This document shows, piece by piece, positions 1 to 12,255 of a stretch of 64,000 bases of DNA. Origin of the DNA: Romanomermis culicivorax (lineage: Eukaryota > Nematoda > Enoplea > Mermithida > Mermithidae). Where the stretch lies: contig CAWUHX010000004.1 of the NCBI GenBank assembly GCA_963922205.1, positions 2,604,001 to 2,668,000 of the forward strand. Direction: 5' to 3'. The notes beneath the pieces are model-generated. The model was not told the DNA's origin, ran no database searches, and was given only the letters and a program-made list of their open reading frames with translations. The translations under genes were made by a program, and so were the position numbers. The stretch's first letter is position 1, and each line of letters starts with the position of its first letter.

Positions 1-1129
1 TCATCTCAAAAAAACAGGCTATAGATGCATAAATATTTAATTACAGTGTTAAAAACTGAACTAATTTTCTCTAAAGCATTGCTTTTTAAGCCATTTTTGT
101 GTGATTATTCTAGATTATGCTGTGAAAATTTGTGTCAGTAATGGACTTTTTAAGTTAATAGGTGCATGATATAATGGAACGTTTTTAGGAAATTATGCCA
201 TTTTTCAGCAAAGGTGTTTTGATTTTCCTATAAGGCATTTGGTTTCCAGTTAACTACTTTATTCTCTGAAATTGTAATTCCTGAAAATGTTTTTGTTATA
301 CTGTTCAATTTTATTGTTCGCACAAGCAATAACCGTATCTGGCCAACGAAGATCCAAATATATGTGTTACTGTAATGGCGATATGATCCCAGCTCGGAAA
401 TTTTCCTTGGTAAGAATTGGAGTGCAAGTTTGATCCACTCACCCAATTAATTTTCTATGAAATTATAGGATTTAAAGTGCACAACAAATGTTCCAAATAT
501 TTGGCATTTGGTATCAGGAGAGTATCAAATCTTGAAATACTGATTGAATCAATCAAAATTTACCTAAAATATTTGACTAAAATGCAGTGAGGAAGACATT
601 TTTGTCATAGGCGATTTACTGGTGTCCTACCACAGGTAAAAATATGCAGGACATAGTTCTGTCCTGAAACATGAATGCATAGTAAAGCTATGTCTTAAGA
701 CACTGTTCAGAATTGAGCTTCTAAACCAATGTACTCCAAACTTTTATAGAAAATTGATAATTCTGAGCATAGCAGTAAGAATCAATCTCATCATAATCAT
801 TGAAAGACGTAGTTTTGAATGGAACTAAACTACAAACCCTGAGTCTACTTTACCAGGCTAAATTTACCAGCTATGCCAGATGCTTTCAGGATGCAACGGG
901 GACACGTCCAGGACGTGTCCAACAGGTCCTGTACATATGTCAGACAAAGCCAAGGAATTAAGCTGGTGCTTCCTCCTTACATTTCTATAGAAAGCACACA
1001 TTATTTGACAACTGTTTTCATACTGTAGGTCAGAACAAAGTGCATCTCTTTTATCTATTCCGAAACAATACATGATTGACAGTTATTGCATAAAGGTCAA
1101 TTACCAAGAATGATCAAATTTTTATTCGT
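1..1129. other. No feature recognised
   Basis: A+T-rich sequence with only short scattered frames and no convincing exon, tRNA or repeat end. Confidence 0.5.
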
Positions 1130-2378
1130 GCTGTTCTCATGTGAGTGATTTCCATGTGAGTGATTCCCAAGTGAGCGATTCTCAAGTGAGCGATTCCCAA
1201 GTGAGCGATTCCCATGTCAGTGATTCCCAAGTGAGTGATTCCCAAGTGAGTGATTCCCAAGTGAGTGATTCCCAAGTGATTGATTCCCACATGAGCGAAT
1301 TCTCAAATAAGCGAATTCTCAATTGAGTGATTCCCAAGTGAACGATTCCCAATTGAGCGCATTCCCAAATGGGCGATTCCCATCGGGCGATCGAGAATGT
1401 AATAACACTTCTGCAAATTTTCTTCCGTTACCTTTTACTTTTCTTTGCACGTATTTTTCTTTCTTTCGTTTTCTGTGTGTATTACTCATGTTTTCGTTTT
1501 TGTATATTTTTACATTTTCATCTTTTGCCTGTGCTCTCTTTCATTTTATTCCTTCTCGTCATCTAAGTTTCGGCATGCTTGCTTCTTTCATCGTTGTAAG
1601 AGTGGAAATCTTCATGAAAAATATAAACAAAACAATGCAAGAAGAAAGAAAACATCAAGGGAAAACAAATGTAAACAAAAATGGGGACATCAAAAATATG
1701 TGAAAATAACTGGAAAAGCATTGGAAAAAGAAAAAAAAACGTGAACAAAGTGGCAATAAAGAAGAAGTACGACAGAGAAAGCAGCAAGGAAGAAATAAAA
1801 AATAACGTGAAAAAGAACAAGAAAAAGAAAGAATTTGGCGAATAGAAAGAGACGAGTAAAAGCAAAAAACAGATGAAAGTAGATAAGAATGAAGAAAAAT
1901 AAATTAATAGGATAAAGAGCATGCTAAATTCTATAAAAATTACATCGAAAACAATGCTTATTAAAAATGACAACTAGAAATGAAAAAAAGGAAAAAGTAC
2001 ATGACAAGAAAAAAGAAAACGAAAGGAACATGAACAAAAACATAATTGCAACACATAGAACGGAATAAAAAAGAAAAATATACAAAGAAAAATATAAAGT
2101 AAAGAAGGAAAATGTGAAGAAAACGTTATTGCATTCTTTATTGCGCGTTTGGAATCGCTCATTTGAGACTATGCTCATTTGGTGATTCGCTAAATCGGGA
2201 GTTGCTCACATGGGAATCGCTCAATTGTGAATTCAGTCAATGTGGAATCGCTCACATGGGAATAACTCAATTGGGAATTCTCTCACTTGGGAGTTCGCTC
2301 AATGGGGAATCCCTCACATGAGAATCGCTCAATTGAGAATCGTTCACTGGGAAATCGCTCACTTGGGAATATAGCCCT
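1130..2378. mobile_element. Foldback element A, copy 1
   Basis: The left arm (1139-1395) is a run of about 15-bp units, consensus GTGAGCGATTCCCAA; the right arm (2147-2378) has the inverted units. The inverted homology continues inward: the left inner region is pyrimidine-rich and the right inner region is its purine-rich reverse complement (TTTCTTTGTATATTTTTC-type blocks). The whole could fold into one long hairpin. No transposase; the F/L-rich frames are by-products of the pyrimidine bias. No target duplication found. Confidence 0.85.
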
Positions 2379-2570
2379 GTGCATTACTTTAAGTTTCTTT
2401 TATAGTATAAAAAACGAATTTGTTAAAAGCCTGGCGGACTATGTGAGGATTCTTGAATATCATTATGTGTTTGGGTTCGTGCATTTGTAGCTTCCAAGAG
2501 AAATAACACGAAAGTCTGGGATTTCATGGTGAAAAACCAAATATTTTTCGTTTATTTTTCAAATAATCTT

Positions 2571-2635
2571 GGTGGCTGTAGGGAGACAGTAGCCATAATA
2601 GGACGATGGCTATTGTGGGACGGACACAATCGGTA
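2571..2635. repeat. Isolated arm fragment of family D
   Basis: GGTGGCTGTAGGGAGACAGT followed by GGCTATTGTGGGACGG and ending GGACACAATC, the same terminus as D copy 2. No partner arm nearby. Confidence 0.6.
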
Positions 2636-2639
2636 GCAA

Positions 2640-3403
2640 CTGTGTACTAGATGTTGCTCGGGCACTGCTAAAGGCATGCAGGCTGCTACCACTTTAAGGC
2701 TCACTTGAAAAAAAAAACTGTGGTCTTGTTTTCTATAAAATACTTTCAAATTGGTCAGAAAACCTAGCAAATACTGCTCTTGCGCTTTTTTCTTCTTTTA
2801 AAATGGTAACGATCAACAGTGTGGTCTCACAAATATCCAGTAACATACGATTTGGCGAGAAATCGTGATAATATCAAGTAGTACAAAATATCAGGTGTCA
2901 AGTGGTACAAAATACATCGCCTAGTAGTGCACTATATATCAGGTGTAAAAAGATGTTATGACGCCTTATCTATAGTGCTTCAGACTGAATTCAGATTCAT
3001 AAACTGAATCATTATGTGAAACTGCCTCCTGCAACTGCATTTCCCATTGAGAGACTGAATATCTTCTTTAACATGATTCTGTGATTCGAAGCATCTTGCT
3101 GTTAAGATTCGTGTTTTTAGCTCATTTTGATTTTTACCAAGGTTTTCAACTAATCGCATCAAAAGACTTATTCTCTACATATTGTAGGATTTTGTATTTC
3201 GTTTATTTTCACACAAAAAATCCACAATGAACCTGGGAATCTAATTCTCTCAATTTCGACAGCAGTTCAGTCATTTTACGAAAAAATGGTGCATTATAAG
3301 TTGTTTTTTCTTTCCCTAAGCACCATTCCCTGTTTCAAAGCGCGCTTTAAAAAACCGAGTATTGAATCATCTTTGTCAAAAAACTACTTCATTGAAAATT
3401 TAG
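2640..3403. other. No feature recognised
   Basis: A+T-rich sequence leading to the acceptor of the possible exon at 3404; a short direct repeat around GTACAAAATA occurs near 2880-2910. Confidence 0.4.
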
Positions 3404-3526
3404 GTCCAAGGCCGCAATGGAAAGAGGTTCGTTCAAGCTTCCAGGCAACGCGGCAATGCTGAGATCATCAATGACATCAATCAAACGAACCTGACCGTAA
3501 TTAAAGATTTGTATGATGAGGGCTAA
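3404..3526 (+). CDS. Probable terminal coding exon of an unidentified gene
   Basis: After a plausible acceptor (AATTTAG) an open frame encodes VQGRNGKRFVQASRQRGNAE followed by IINDINQTNLTVIKDLYDEG and TAA, 40 residues. The codons (GGC CGC, ACC GTA, CTG) are much less A+T-biased than the flanks, which is why I read it as real coding sequence. I do not recognise the family. No upstream exon was found in 1-3400, so the rest may lie left of the window or be missed. No AATAAA lies close downstream. An old TE fragment is an alternative. Confidence 0.4.
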   Translation, partial: VQGRNGKRFVQASRQRGNAEIINDINQTNLTVIKDLYDEG

Positions 3527-4565
3527 GTGAATATATTTGAAGTTCGACTTTATAGTTCATGTGATCAAATGTTAAAGTGAATCAGTTATTGTTCTTTATG
3601 GCAATGTCAATAATGACAAAGATTTGAAACAAATTTTAACCATTTTTTAATCAGTCTTGTGATCAAAACACTATCATGATGTGGTTATAATTGCAGAAAC
3701 ATAATCATTGCTCTCAAAATGAGCTGATTTCGATGTGAATCAATTCGGTAAGTCTCTGGCACAGTTGTGTATGATGAAAGTTGAGAAGCAGTTGCTGAGG
3801 AGTTCAACCTTGACTATGATTAATTAAAAATTAACCATACTGGCAGGTTGATGTGGTGTTGGACAAAACTGACATTTGAGCTTATACAAAGGGAGACGCA
3901 AAAGTTCTACCACACCCCAACAATAAATAAACTCACATTTCTCCAAAGAGGCTAAATCTGTTAACTCCCTAAGCCATCAAAACACATTGAAATTAGCAAG
4001 GAGTTTTCTATCCAAGTATCCAATAACCTGACCTTAAAAATACCTTCCCTTCTGCTCACAAAACAATACAGGTTACCACATGAAATGTATATTTGGACGT
4101 CCAATCGTATAGACAATGGAAATACAAAAACAAAGTAGGGATGGACAGGAGCTTGTCATAAGTCGGAAAATTATGAAGAAGGAAGAATACATAAATGCAC
4201 AGAACTTGGGCATATGGAAAAGGTGTGATGCAAATTTATCATTTATTCACTTCTGTTCTCTTGTTCGCCCCACGTGCGCACCAATCCCAGAAGAAAAATT
4301 GATCATGATACAGTATCCCCAACAAAACCTAAAAATCAGGTATATTGTATAATTTTACTTGCTGAGTATTGTTCGAAATTTATTTTCCATGAAAGTCAAA
4401 TTCCAAGAAGACTCCAGTATGATAAATAATGTGTTATACACACCTAATTTAAAATACCAAAGCACAGGAAAGACATAGCAAAGCATTCATTGCAGCATAA
4501 TTTCTTTAATTTGGTATGAAACAATTTCCTCAATCTGAAGGGTCATTCATTTTATTTCATTTTGA

Positions 4566-4690
4566 CAGAACGGAACGGAATGGATTACCAACAGCCTGAA
4601 ATGTTGCACCTGAGAATCGATGTTCGATCTGAAAGGATAACTTTAATTCTTTGGAAAATGACCTCCAACCAAACAACTTTTTCGGAGTAT
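4566..4690. mobile_element. Partial H-family MITE
   Basis: Contains GAACGGAACGGAATGGATTA and GGAAAATGACCTCCAACC, the inner left half of the H family in inverted orientation; outer ends missing. Confidence 0.55.
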
Positions 4691-4694
4691 CTTC

Positions 4695-4830
4695 CTTTAT
4701 GTCGGGGATGGACATAGTCTATCTCCAGGTTATGCAAATTAGCTTGAAAGTCGAGGCCAATTGGACTAATGATCAATGAGTTAAAGTTACAACCCAATTC
4801 GCTAACCATCTTGTGAGCTGTAGAGATTTG
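4695..4830. repeat. Dispersed repeat I with inverted partner
   Basis: GGGGATGGACATAGTCTATC, AGGTTATGCAAATTAGC and GGCCAATTGG recur in inverted order at 5990-6110. Confidence 0.5.
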
Positions 4831-4934
4831 AATGACAGTGCCATGTGTGCGATGCGAAAAGCGAGATTTGCACACACTGCACTGTCATTCAAATCTGTTT
4901 TCGAATCTGAAGAAATCCCCAATCAATAAAATTC

Positions 4935-5145
4935 AGTCAAAAACCCAATACCTAATTCAGAAATTAAAATCCCAGGATTTTTGTCGCTGACAATCGGCCA
5001 CAGTCGGTGACAGTCTGTGATTCTAAAGAATAGATAGAATGAATAGGGAATTTGCAGAAATCCCAAGTCAGAAGTAAAAAGAAAGCCCAGGATTTTTGTT
5101 GCCAACAATCGGCAACAATCGGCGACTGCATTTCTGAATTGGGCT
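4935..5145. repeat. N-family repeat with TTCTGAATT ends
   Basis: CCTAATTCAGAAAT at the left and ATTTCTGAATTGGG at the right, with repeated CAGGATTTTTGTCG and CAATCGGC units between. Related units flank the insertion at 16026 (15780-16022). Confidence 0.5.
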
Positions 5146-5984
5146 CAAAGGAAAAAATGTAGCTGGAAGTGCTGATAAATTATCACAGATCCAGCTTCAA
5201 TGTTTGCTGAACATTTTTATTATATTTCAAATATCGAGTAATTGTTTCAACTCTGTTTAAAATGCTTTCTGCTGTTTTTGAAAGGCACCATAATTGACTA
5301 TCATTTGATTCATTTTCATTTGGCCGTGTCACAATATGTGAAACAGGGTGCCTCGAACTACAGAGCACTGTCTTAGCTTATGCCATGGATGGAAGTTGAA
5401 CTAAAAAGAGAACATGATATTCTCCATGTGATGAACATTTGATTAAAGAATAACATTTTTCTTGAGCTGTGCTATTTTGAAACATATATAAAGACTTTAG
5501 TATGCCAAAAATTGTTATAAATTCAAACTGATAAGTACTTGTTGAAATGCAAGTTGGGTTAACTTTAGAGAATGAAAGGATTTAATCAGCTCCTCCGCTA
5601 CTCGAGCTAATCAGGACGAATCCTCAGGTAGAAATAGTGTGCAACACATCAGTCTGTCCCAATTTCAACACTTGGTCACTTGCTTTCATTCACTTGAACC
5701 GGAGCTTGAAGAACCTCCAATCAACAGCAGTATGGAGAATTCAGGAAGAGAATTGAGTTGTAAATTTAAACTTGCACTCCGGGTGGTACTCCTGAAATCT
5801 GGGTTCTAACCTGCATTCCCTCCACTGCAAGATGATCAATAATTGTCCAAATGACGGGGGATATTGTATTTGGGGGCTAATTACTACACAAAATACGATA
5901 AAAATTAAAAAATGGCTAGTCAGGCTGACATTTCTTCTTTCACAATATAAACACAATGATTAATCAAAAATATGAGCACACGGG

Positions 5985-6112
5985 CCTTTTATGTGGGCTG
6001 CCCATTCAAATTGGCCTGAGCATAATTCGTGTCGAATTTCAGGCTAATTTGCATAACCTGGATATAGACTATGTCCATCCCCGAAATACTGTGAATCTAT
6101 ACTGCTATGCGC
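5985..6112. repeat. Dispersed repeat I, inverted copy
   Basis: AAATTGGCCTGAGC, GCTAATTTGCATAACCTGG and AGACTATGTCCATCCCC mirror 4695-4830. Confidence 0.5.
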
Positions 6113-6578
6113 AATGAATGCTGCCATGATACGCAGCATTTAAAGTTACTTGAAATATCTTATTTTCAGATATTACTAATTTTTAACTTATCATATGTCA
6201 ATTGAAAATGAAGTTGAAATTGTGTCTTATTTTATTCTCGACTGTGGTCTCAACTCGAAAATATGTTCCACTATTGTGTGCACATTCTGTACATGTTGTA
6301 CTGTCTCTTTCTATATTTTAATGTCTGTTTAGAACTTTTTGCAATTTACATTCAACTATAGGCATGTTGTACCATTGTATCTATGGCGGTCAACACTGGA
6401 TCAGCCAGAATTACTGTAGCTTAATTCTGGTGGTGTGTTTATCGAGTGGTCTGCAGCATGTGATGATTGTTTGTTTAAATTTTTGTCCACTTCTCTGGCG
6501 ACTAAGCCACAGGGGCTGATCATCGACATCTCACACATTGCAAATAAACCACTCTACATGAGAGCTAGTGCATTGTTC

Positions 6579-6828
6579 TATAGTCCGTTTTTCCTGAAAT
6601 GCTTCTAAATAATGGAAGTGGAAAGCAATCAGTATTTCATATTTTCACGATTGTCTTGCAAACAATATATCATATAGGACCGGAAATTTGTAAGCATACT
6701 GACCTAACCTTTAACAATTTTTCAAGTGAAAAATTTTGTAGTAAAAGCTGCATGTTAATGATTTTAACCACAGAACTGATTTGCGTAACTTTTCTATTTG
6801 GGACCATTTTATAAAAAACAGATTATAG
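6579..6828. mobile_element. J-family MITE
   Basis: About 250 bp; ends CTATAGTCCGTTTTTCC and AAAAAACAGATTATAG are inverted, and the inner sequence is a weak palindrome (GAAATGCTTCTAAAT at one side, inverse at the other). Shares GACCTAACCTTTAACAATTT with other copies. Confidence 0.75.
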
Positions 6829-9308
6829 CTCTTTGTAACTCAGCTTGTGCAATATGGAATTTAGCAACCTGGGTTACCTTGTATTGCATATTTCCGATTT
6901 CCACTCAACTTTCGTGTGTTTCCTGCTTTTGATGTTGGCCAGATTTTGGCACCCAATTTTGACGGCACAACACCAAATAAGATTCCACTTATTGAGGCTC
7001 AAACTTTTTGGAACCAAAGCCTACTCATCAACTCATTGTTTTAAATCATGTATTTTTATTTGATGGTAAACTGACCAGAGTCTCAAAATATAACATACAG
7101 TGTTGAAATCTATGAAAAAATCTCCGTGTAGCCCGTTTTGTCGAATCAATACCAGAAAGTTTCAATGGAATTAGTGTAAAGATAATAAACCTGCATCTTA
7201 TACCACCAAAATCTATTCTTTCGAGTTGTTCTCTTAAATGCTTTAGTTGACTAAAAGGAAAAAATGTTTATTTGTACTCAGGTTGTTTATATAATTTATC
7301 CAAACATTTTTTTACATTCACCGGTTCATTTGGAAAAAACTAACTATGCAGCATTTTCGTTTCTTATATTTCACTGCCCCCGCATCTCAAATTCGTTTCG
7401 CCATCATGTTGTGTGATATATGTCACATTTCAAGAAACAGAACGTCATTTTTCATTAAAAATTTAAAGAAGACTTTTGCTTTTTTGGGGCATTAATTAGC
7501 AATCAAAAATAATGGAATATTTGACACATTCTATTGGGAGGGAAAAGGTGTATGACATTTTTTGTACTATCCTGAAAGACGAACTATTTGGCAACGAAAC
7601 ATGACAAAACGTTGAAATGCTATCACATTTCGTCCCTCGGCTCTGAAATTCAAGTAAAACTAGCACATGGATCATTTATAGGAGCTTTTTTCACATTTGA
7701 ACCGAATATCTATGTATGGGTATAGTCTGTTTTTCTTGGAATGCTATCCAATACTAAAACTGCGAAAAATATTTTCATCATTTTCTGTTGAACGCTAAGG
7801 ACTCAATGACGAAAGGCGGACTAAGGACAAATGGAGGGCTAAAGTGTAGGGCGTTGTCTATTTTGAGGGCTTAACTTGGAGCGAAATGCCGGCCAAATCT
7901 AGATGCAAATCTGAGGCCAAATTATGAGCCCAAATGCGAACAAAAATTGGGGACCAAAATGCGGGGCTGAATGGCAGGCTAAATCTAGAGCCAAAATGTG
8001 GGACAAGCTGCGGCTAACTGGCAAAGTAAATGAAGAATAGCCCAGCCCGGTATGACGAAGGGTGGGCTTAGCTAAATTGTGGATAGCCCTACATGGTGGT
8101 GGGCCTAAGATACAAGGAAAAAATTGTTTCAAAAACGAAAAACTGGATTTCCTGGAATATGTAGATCTTCTAGAGACGAGGTGGTGGATGAAGATTGATG
8201 AAAAAATCAAGTTGAGAGCCTTTGATTAGAAATATAATGTATCTATTCGAAATGTACGACGATAGAGTTCAAATTAGGATATGAATTTGGAAAATAATGT
8301 TTTCACGAAATGATTGATATGGTTTCCCATATACTAGCAAACCAGACCGACAGAGACAATGGTGGTCTAAATCTAGAGCTATATTACGGTTGTCCAACTC
8401 TTGAGATAAATTGAAGGCTAAATTGCAGGCTGAATAACGATATAGTTAGCCCACTATTATAGCCCCAACCTGAATCTAGCCTATCCTCCTTTCCGTTATT
8501 TGGACCTAAGTCAAATACATGACTGAAATTTTTTCAGATATCCAACTAACCATGGACGATTTTTTGCATGAAAAAATTATGATTAGCTTTGTCTAAAAGA
8601 TTTCGATGAAATTGAAGATTTTCAAGTTTCAAAAAAGATTGACTCTAATTTATCCTTGTACAGCTCCGAAAGGATGTTAATTTACTCAATATGCTTACTG
8701 TATACATTATCGTTGGCAACATTTTGCTTTGAACGATTAGACAGGAACCTCGTCTACCCATGGAGGTAAGTAAATATTGAGGTGAAGTGACACGACCTAT
8801 CATATTTATTCCACTCAAATAAAACTGTTTTTCTTATACATTCCTCATCAAAGAGCTAGAATAGAAGACTCGCTGATTCTATATGAATCAGCGGTCATGA
8901 AAAAACAGTGCTTGTTCTCAAAATTCGTAACAAGAATCAACAGTACTTATTTTGATTATTTCTCAATTTACAGTTAGAAGTTTTTTATGATAAAAAACAT
9001 GCTTTAGTTAGAAAAACTAGAAATAGCGATGAAAATTTTATGTTGAGAGTGCGGATTCACAAGACAACGAGGTAGTGTTAATTGATTTATTCTCAAAATT
9101 TTCCAGGTGACCCATCCGGACGAAAAAAATTGATTTTCTCAGCTTAAAACCCACCTACAGCCTTTTTTCCTGAGAAACAGACACAGTCATTTTTTGGCAT
9201 GATGACATGGTAGATCTCGAAATTTTTATCAATCTGAAGACTATATCCAACATGTTTAACAATATGTCTACAAATTTAGCTTCAGGTCAGGAAACGCAAG
9301 AAACCCAA
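6829..9308. other. Mostly unassigned sequence
   Basis: Apart from a partial J end near 7722 and the G repeat blocks (7795-8475), nothing recognisable. Confidence 0.4.
7795..8475. repeat. G-family repeat: GGCTAAAT-type tandem units in two blocks
   Basis: Blocks at 7795-8105 and 8340-8475 consist of degenerate 15-22-bp units around AGGGCTAAATCTAGAGC and GGCCAAAT. A second copy at 23120-23325 ends in the same AGTTAGCCCAC motif. This is probably an eroded foldback whose arms are less clearly inverted. Confidence 0.5.
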
Positions 9309-9309
9309 A

Positions 9310-9505
9310 ATGCTTACGAAACAGTTATACACCACTCATTTTGAAATTATCCATGCTCTGATCCCATGAGAGTTAGTTCAATGCAGAAAAAATTAATAAG
9401 CTTATTACTGTAATCAAAGAATGGAATTTTTACGACCGCAAGCCACAAACGGATCAGCTGAAAAATTTTTCCCATAATTTGGTTAAGTATTCACTGAGTT
9501 ATCGA
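9310..9505. repeat. Dispersed repeat M
   Basis: Shares CAGTTATACACCACTCATTT, AATAAGCTTATTACT and GGATCAGCTGAAAA with 24895-25085 in the same order; a weaker relative occurs at 57975-58140. Confidence 0.55.
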
Positions 9506-9608
9506 CGCAGCTCTGTTCAAATCGAGATTCGATGAATATACCGGTTTTTCAATGAGTTTGATCTTTCCCATTCTCCTGGAGAAATTCCGAATTTTTTCAC
9601 AATACTAA

Positions 9609-9838
9609 ATTCTCATTTATACGTGCCTTTCCCGACGGAACGGAACGGATCATCAACAGCTTGAAACGTTCAGCCAGAAAATCTAGTTTCGGTCGGAAAA
9701 AATAACTGCAATTTTGCGGAAAACGACGAAGGATAAGCTCCAACCGAACCGAATCGAACGAAAGTTTCCCTTTCGTTCGGTTACGTTCCATTAGTTGAAT
9801 TCCGTTCCGTTCTATTCCGTCGGAAAAGGCAAGTATAA
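9609..9838. mobile_element. H-family MITE abutting the next copy
   Basis: Starts ATTCTCATTTATACGTGCC and ends GGCAAGTATAA, with GACGGAACGGAACGG and inverse CCGTTCCGTTCTATTCC inside. Same family as 9839-10078, in opposite orientation and directly adjoining it. Confidence 0.75.
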
Positions 9839-10078
9839 AGGCTTATTTATACTAACTTTTCCCGAAGGTACGGAACGGAATGGAACGCAATGCAATCGAT
9901 CGAACGTAACCCAACGAAAGGGAAATTTTCGTTCCGTTTCGGATTGGAGGTTACTGCTGGTCATTTTCCGAAAAATTGCACTATTCCGACCGAAAAAAGA
10001 TTTTCAGGCTGAACATTTCACGCTGTTGGCGATCGGTTCCGTTTCATTCCATCGAAAAAAGGCAATATAAATAAGCAT
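9839..10078. mobile_element. H-family MITE with TAA duplication
   Basis: 240 bp, ends AGGCTTATTTATACT and AATATAAATAAGCAT, flanked by TAA (9836-9838 and 10079-10081). Subterminal GGAACGGAATGG repeats. The 3-bp TAA suggests the PIF/Harbinger superfamily. Confidence 0.8.
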
Positions 10079-10085
10079 TAAATGA

Positions 10086-10548
10086 CACTCGAGTTTTCGA
10101 CATACATGTAACGGAGCCCCGAGGTCTGGGGGGGAGGGTTGGGACACTTTTTTGGGCCGGGGGTCAGTAATTCCCAAAATTTTGGGGAGAGGGGTCTCTG
10201 AAAAAAAAATTCGATTTTTTCACAAAAAAAGCCGAAAAACAGTTCAAAAAATAGTAATTTTTGTCTGAAAAATGATAAAAATGTATTTATAGCGCTAAGC
10301 GCTGAGAAAATTGACGTTTTTGACCATTTTTTGTTCAAAAATTGACATTTTTCATCAAAAAATTGACATTTTTCCGACCAAAAGTATGGGGGTCCCTAGG
10401 GCTACCCTATGGCTAGCCATAGGATTGGAAAATGCTGGAGGGCGGTCGCCCAATGGCTAGCCATATGGTCGAAGATTTCTGGAGGGGTTCCCATAGCACT
10501 TCCCCCCGCCCCAATTACATGTATGGTTTTCGACCGAGAGAAATGCGT
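10086..10548. mobile_element. Unclassified element with ACATACATGTAA inverted ends
   Basis: GTTTTCGACATACATGTAAC near the left end and TTACATGTATGGTTTTCGAC near the right end are inverted. Inside are G-rich stretches (GGGGGGGAGGG), repeated AAAAATTGACATTTTT units and CCCTATGGCTAGCCATAGG-type palindromes. No gene seen. Confidence 0.5.
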
Positions 10549-10655
10549 AGCAGATAGAATCTATTTTTGTTCATTGCTGCTTAGGCTATCGTCTGGAATA
10601 CTATGCAAATATATCTTGCGAAATATATTTCATTGGGTAGAGCTCGTCGATATCA

Positions 10656-11658
10656 GGGCCAGTTGCACTAGCAACTACTGAACTACTGAAAGACTACTTA
10701 AGTTCAGTAGTCGAAAAATTCGGTTGCACCAACGCGTTTTCTACTGAGCTATTCTAGTGGAAGTTCAGTCGTCCAGTAAGCCTTTCTAATAGTCGAAAAA
10801 CGACTACTAGAAAAGCTCCGGTTGCACCAAAAATCTAGATGTTCAGTAGTTTAGTAGTTTCATAATCGTTAACATTAGGTTTTGTAATAGTCAAAAAAGA
10901 CTTTTGATGAACGGTAGTTACAGTCATTTTTGTCAATTTGAATAATTTATTTCGGGTTAATAATGTTGTGGAGTAGCAGAAAGGATGAAGATAATGATAA
11001 CTTGGAAATTCCGCCTAAAAAACGGCTTATTCGACCGCATATTAATTTTTATTTGGATGATTTCGTGTCTAGATTTAGAATAAATCGCGCTACTATGGAT
11101 GGTATACTTAATAAGATAAGACTTGAACTATAGCTATGACACAGATCGAAATTCTCCGCTGAGTCCTAAAGAACAGTTACTGCTGGCTATTCGATTTTTT
11201 GCTATCGGTGCGTTTATGCAAATTGTGGATGACGCTCATGGACCTCGTAAGTCGACAGTTTCCAGGAAAGTTGAAAATATTACACAATTAATTGACCACT
11301 ATTTTGACTCTGTCATTCGATGGCCAGATAATAATATAAAACTAGCAATTTGTTTTTATGCAAAAGGAAAAATGCCATGCGTCATCGGCTGTATGGATGG
11401 AACCCATATTCCCATTAAGGCCTCCGTCAAAAATGAACCCCAATTCGTTAATAGGTTTGTTAGTGCGATTTCTCTGAATTGTATGATGGTATGCGGTTTG
11501 TTTTTGCGATTTCTACTGAACTACTGAACTACAACTAGAAGTGACTACTGAACAACTTTTGACCTATTATTCCGTTAATTGTTGGTGCAACTGGAAAATA
11601 CTGCACTAGTGAACTGCTACTGGTTCACTGAACTACTGAACATTCGTGCAACTGGCCC
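10656..11658 (+). mobile_element. Harbinger-type element F with ACTACTGAA-repeat arms
   Basis: The ends are inverted copies of GGGCCAGTTGCAC. Both subterminal regions consist of imperfect short repeats of the CTACTGAA/AGTTCAGTAG type in opposite orientation. Between them lies a broken HARBI1-like transposase. A CA dinucleotide flanks each end; a clear 3-bp Harbinger duplication is not visible. The catalytic domain is truncated, so the copy is non-autonomous. Confidence 0.85.
10963..11527 (+). pseudogene. HARBI1-like (PIF/Harbinger) transposase, frameshifted and truncated
   Basis: A first frame from ATG at 10963 gives 56 residues ending RFRINRATMDGILNKIRLEL and TAG. The family homology continues in another frame from about 11123: RNSPLSPKEQLLLAIRFFAI, STVSRKVENITQLID, then MPCVIGCMDGTHIPIKA, containing the first catalytic aspartate (GCMDGTH), then EPQFVNRFVSAISLNCMMVCG. 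This order is that of the DDE_Tnp_4 nuclease. The frame then runs into arm repeats, losing the remaining catalytic residues. One frameshift plus truncation make it inactive. Confidence 0.88.
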
Positions 11659-12255
11659 CAGGTGTTATAATCATTACATCTGATATTCGACGAAAAAAAT
11701 ATAAATGGACCTAATCCCATATGCAAGATGGTGAAGTAGAATACTCCACGGAGTAGTCTAATCCAAGGACTAGCCACTCCCCGGAGTAAGCTAATCCACG
11801 GACTAGCTACTCCTCGGATTAGGCTACTCCATGGATTTTATCTTTTGGCATTCCAGAAAGTGGAGTAGTGGTGGAGCTCGTAATACCTGGATTGAACAGT
11901 GGAGTAGTAGCAAAAAGACAAGAAAAAAGTCGTCACATTTTCCACAATGGATTTCTGTTGTTCAGTTCATTATGAGTTCATCGATTTTATTACTTTTATC
12001 TACAAGGCCACTATATCAACTCATAGTCTGCAACACCACACTTTGTCAACTTTATCGGTTCTTTCTGCATTCGTTGTATTGCTTTTTGCTAATTTACATA
12101 ATTTGAAACTTGTGAAATGAGAAACAAAAAACGGGTTGATAATTTTACGGAGCTTAAAATTAATTTTCTAATTGAATCCGCCAAAAGTCGAAAGAATGTT
12201 ATCGAAAATAAAAACACCGACAGTTTGTTTAATAGTATTAAAATATCGGCATAGG

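Noticed and set aside
1139-1395. CRISPR-like appearance of the 15-bp repeat runs
   Set aside because: Units are contiguous, degenerate and inverted at the other end; there are no spacers, and the context is eukaryotic with introns.
1323-2178. F/S/L-rich frames of 60-136 codons in 1.1-2.2 kb, 49.8-50.8 kb and 62.1-62.8 kb
   Set aside because: They follow from pyrimidine-rich DNA in foldback A and in the polypyrimidine tract. Frames are open on many phases and look like no family, although they resemble membrane proteins superficially.
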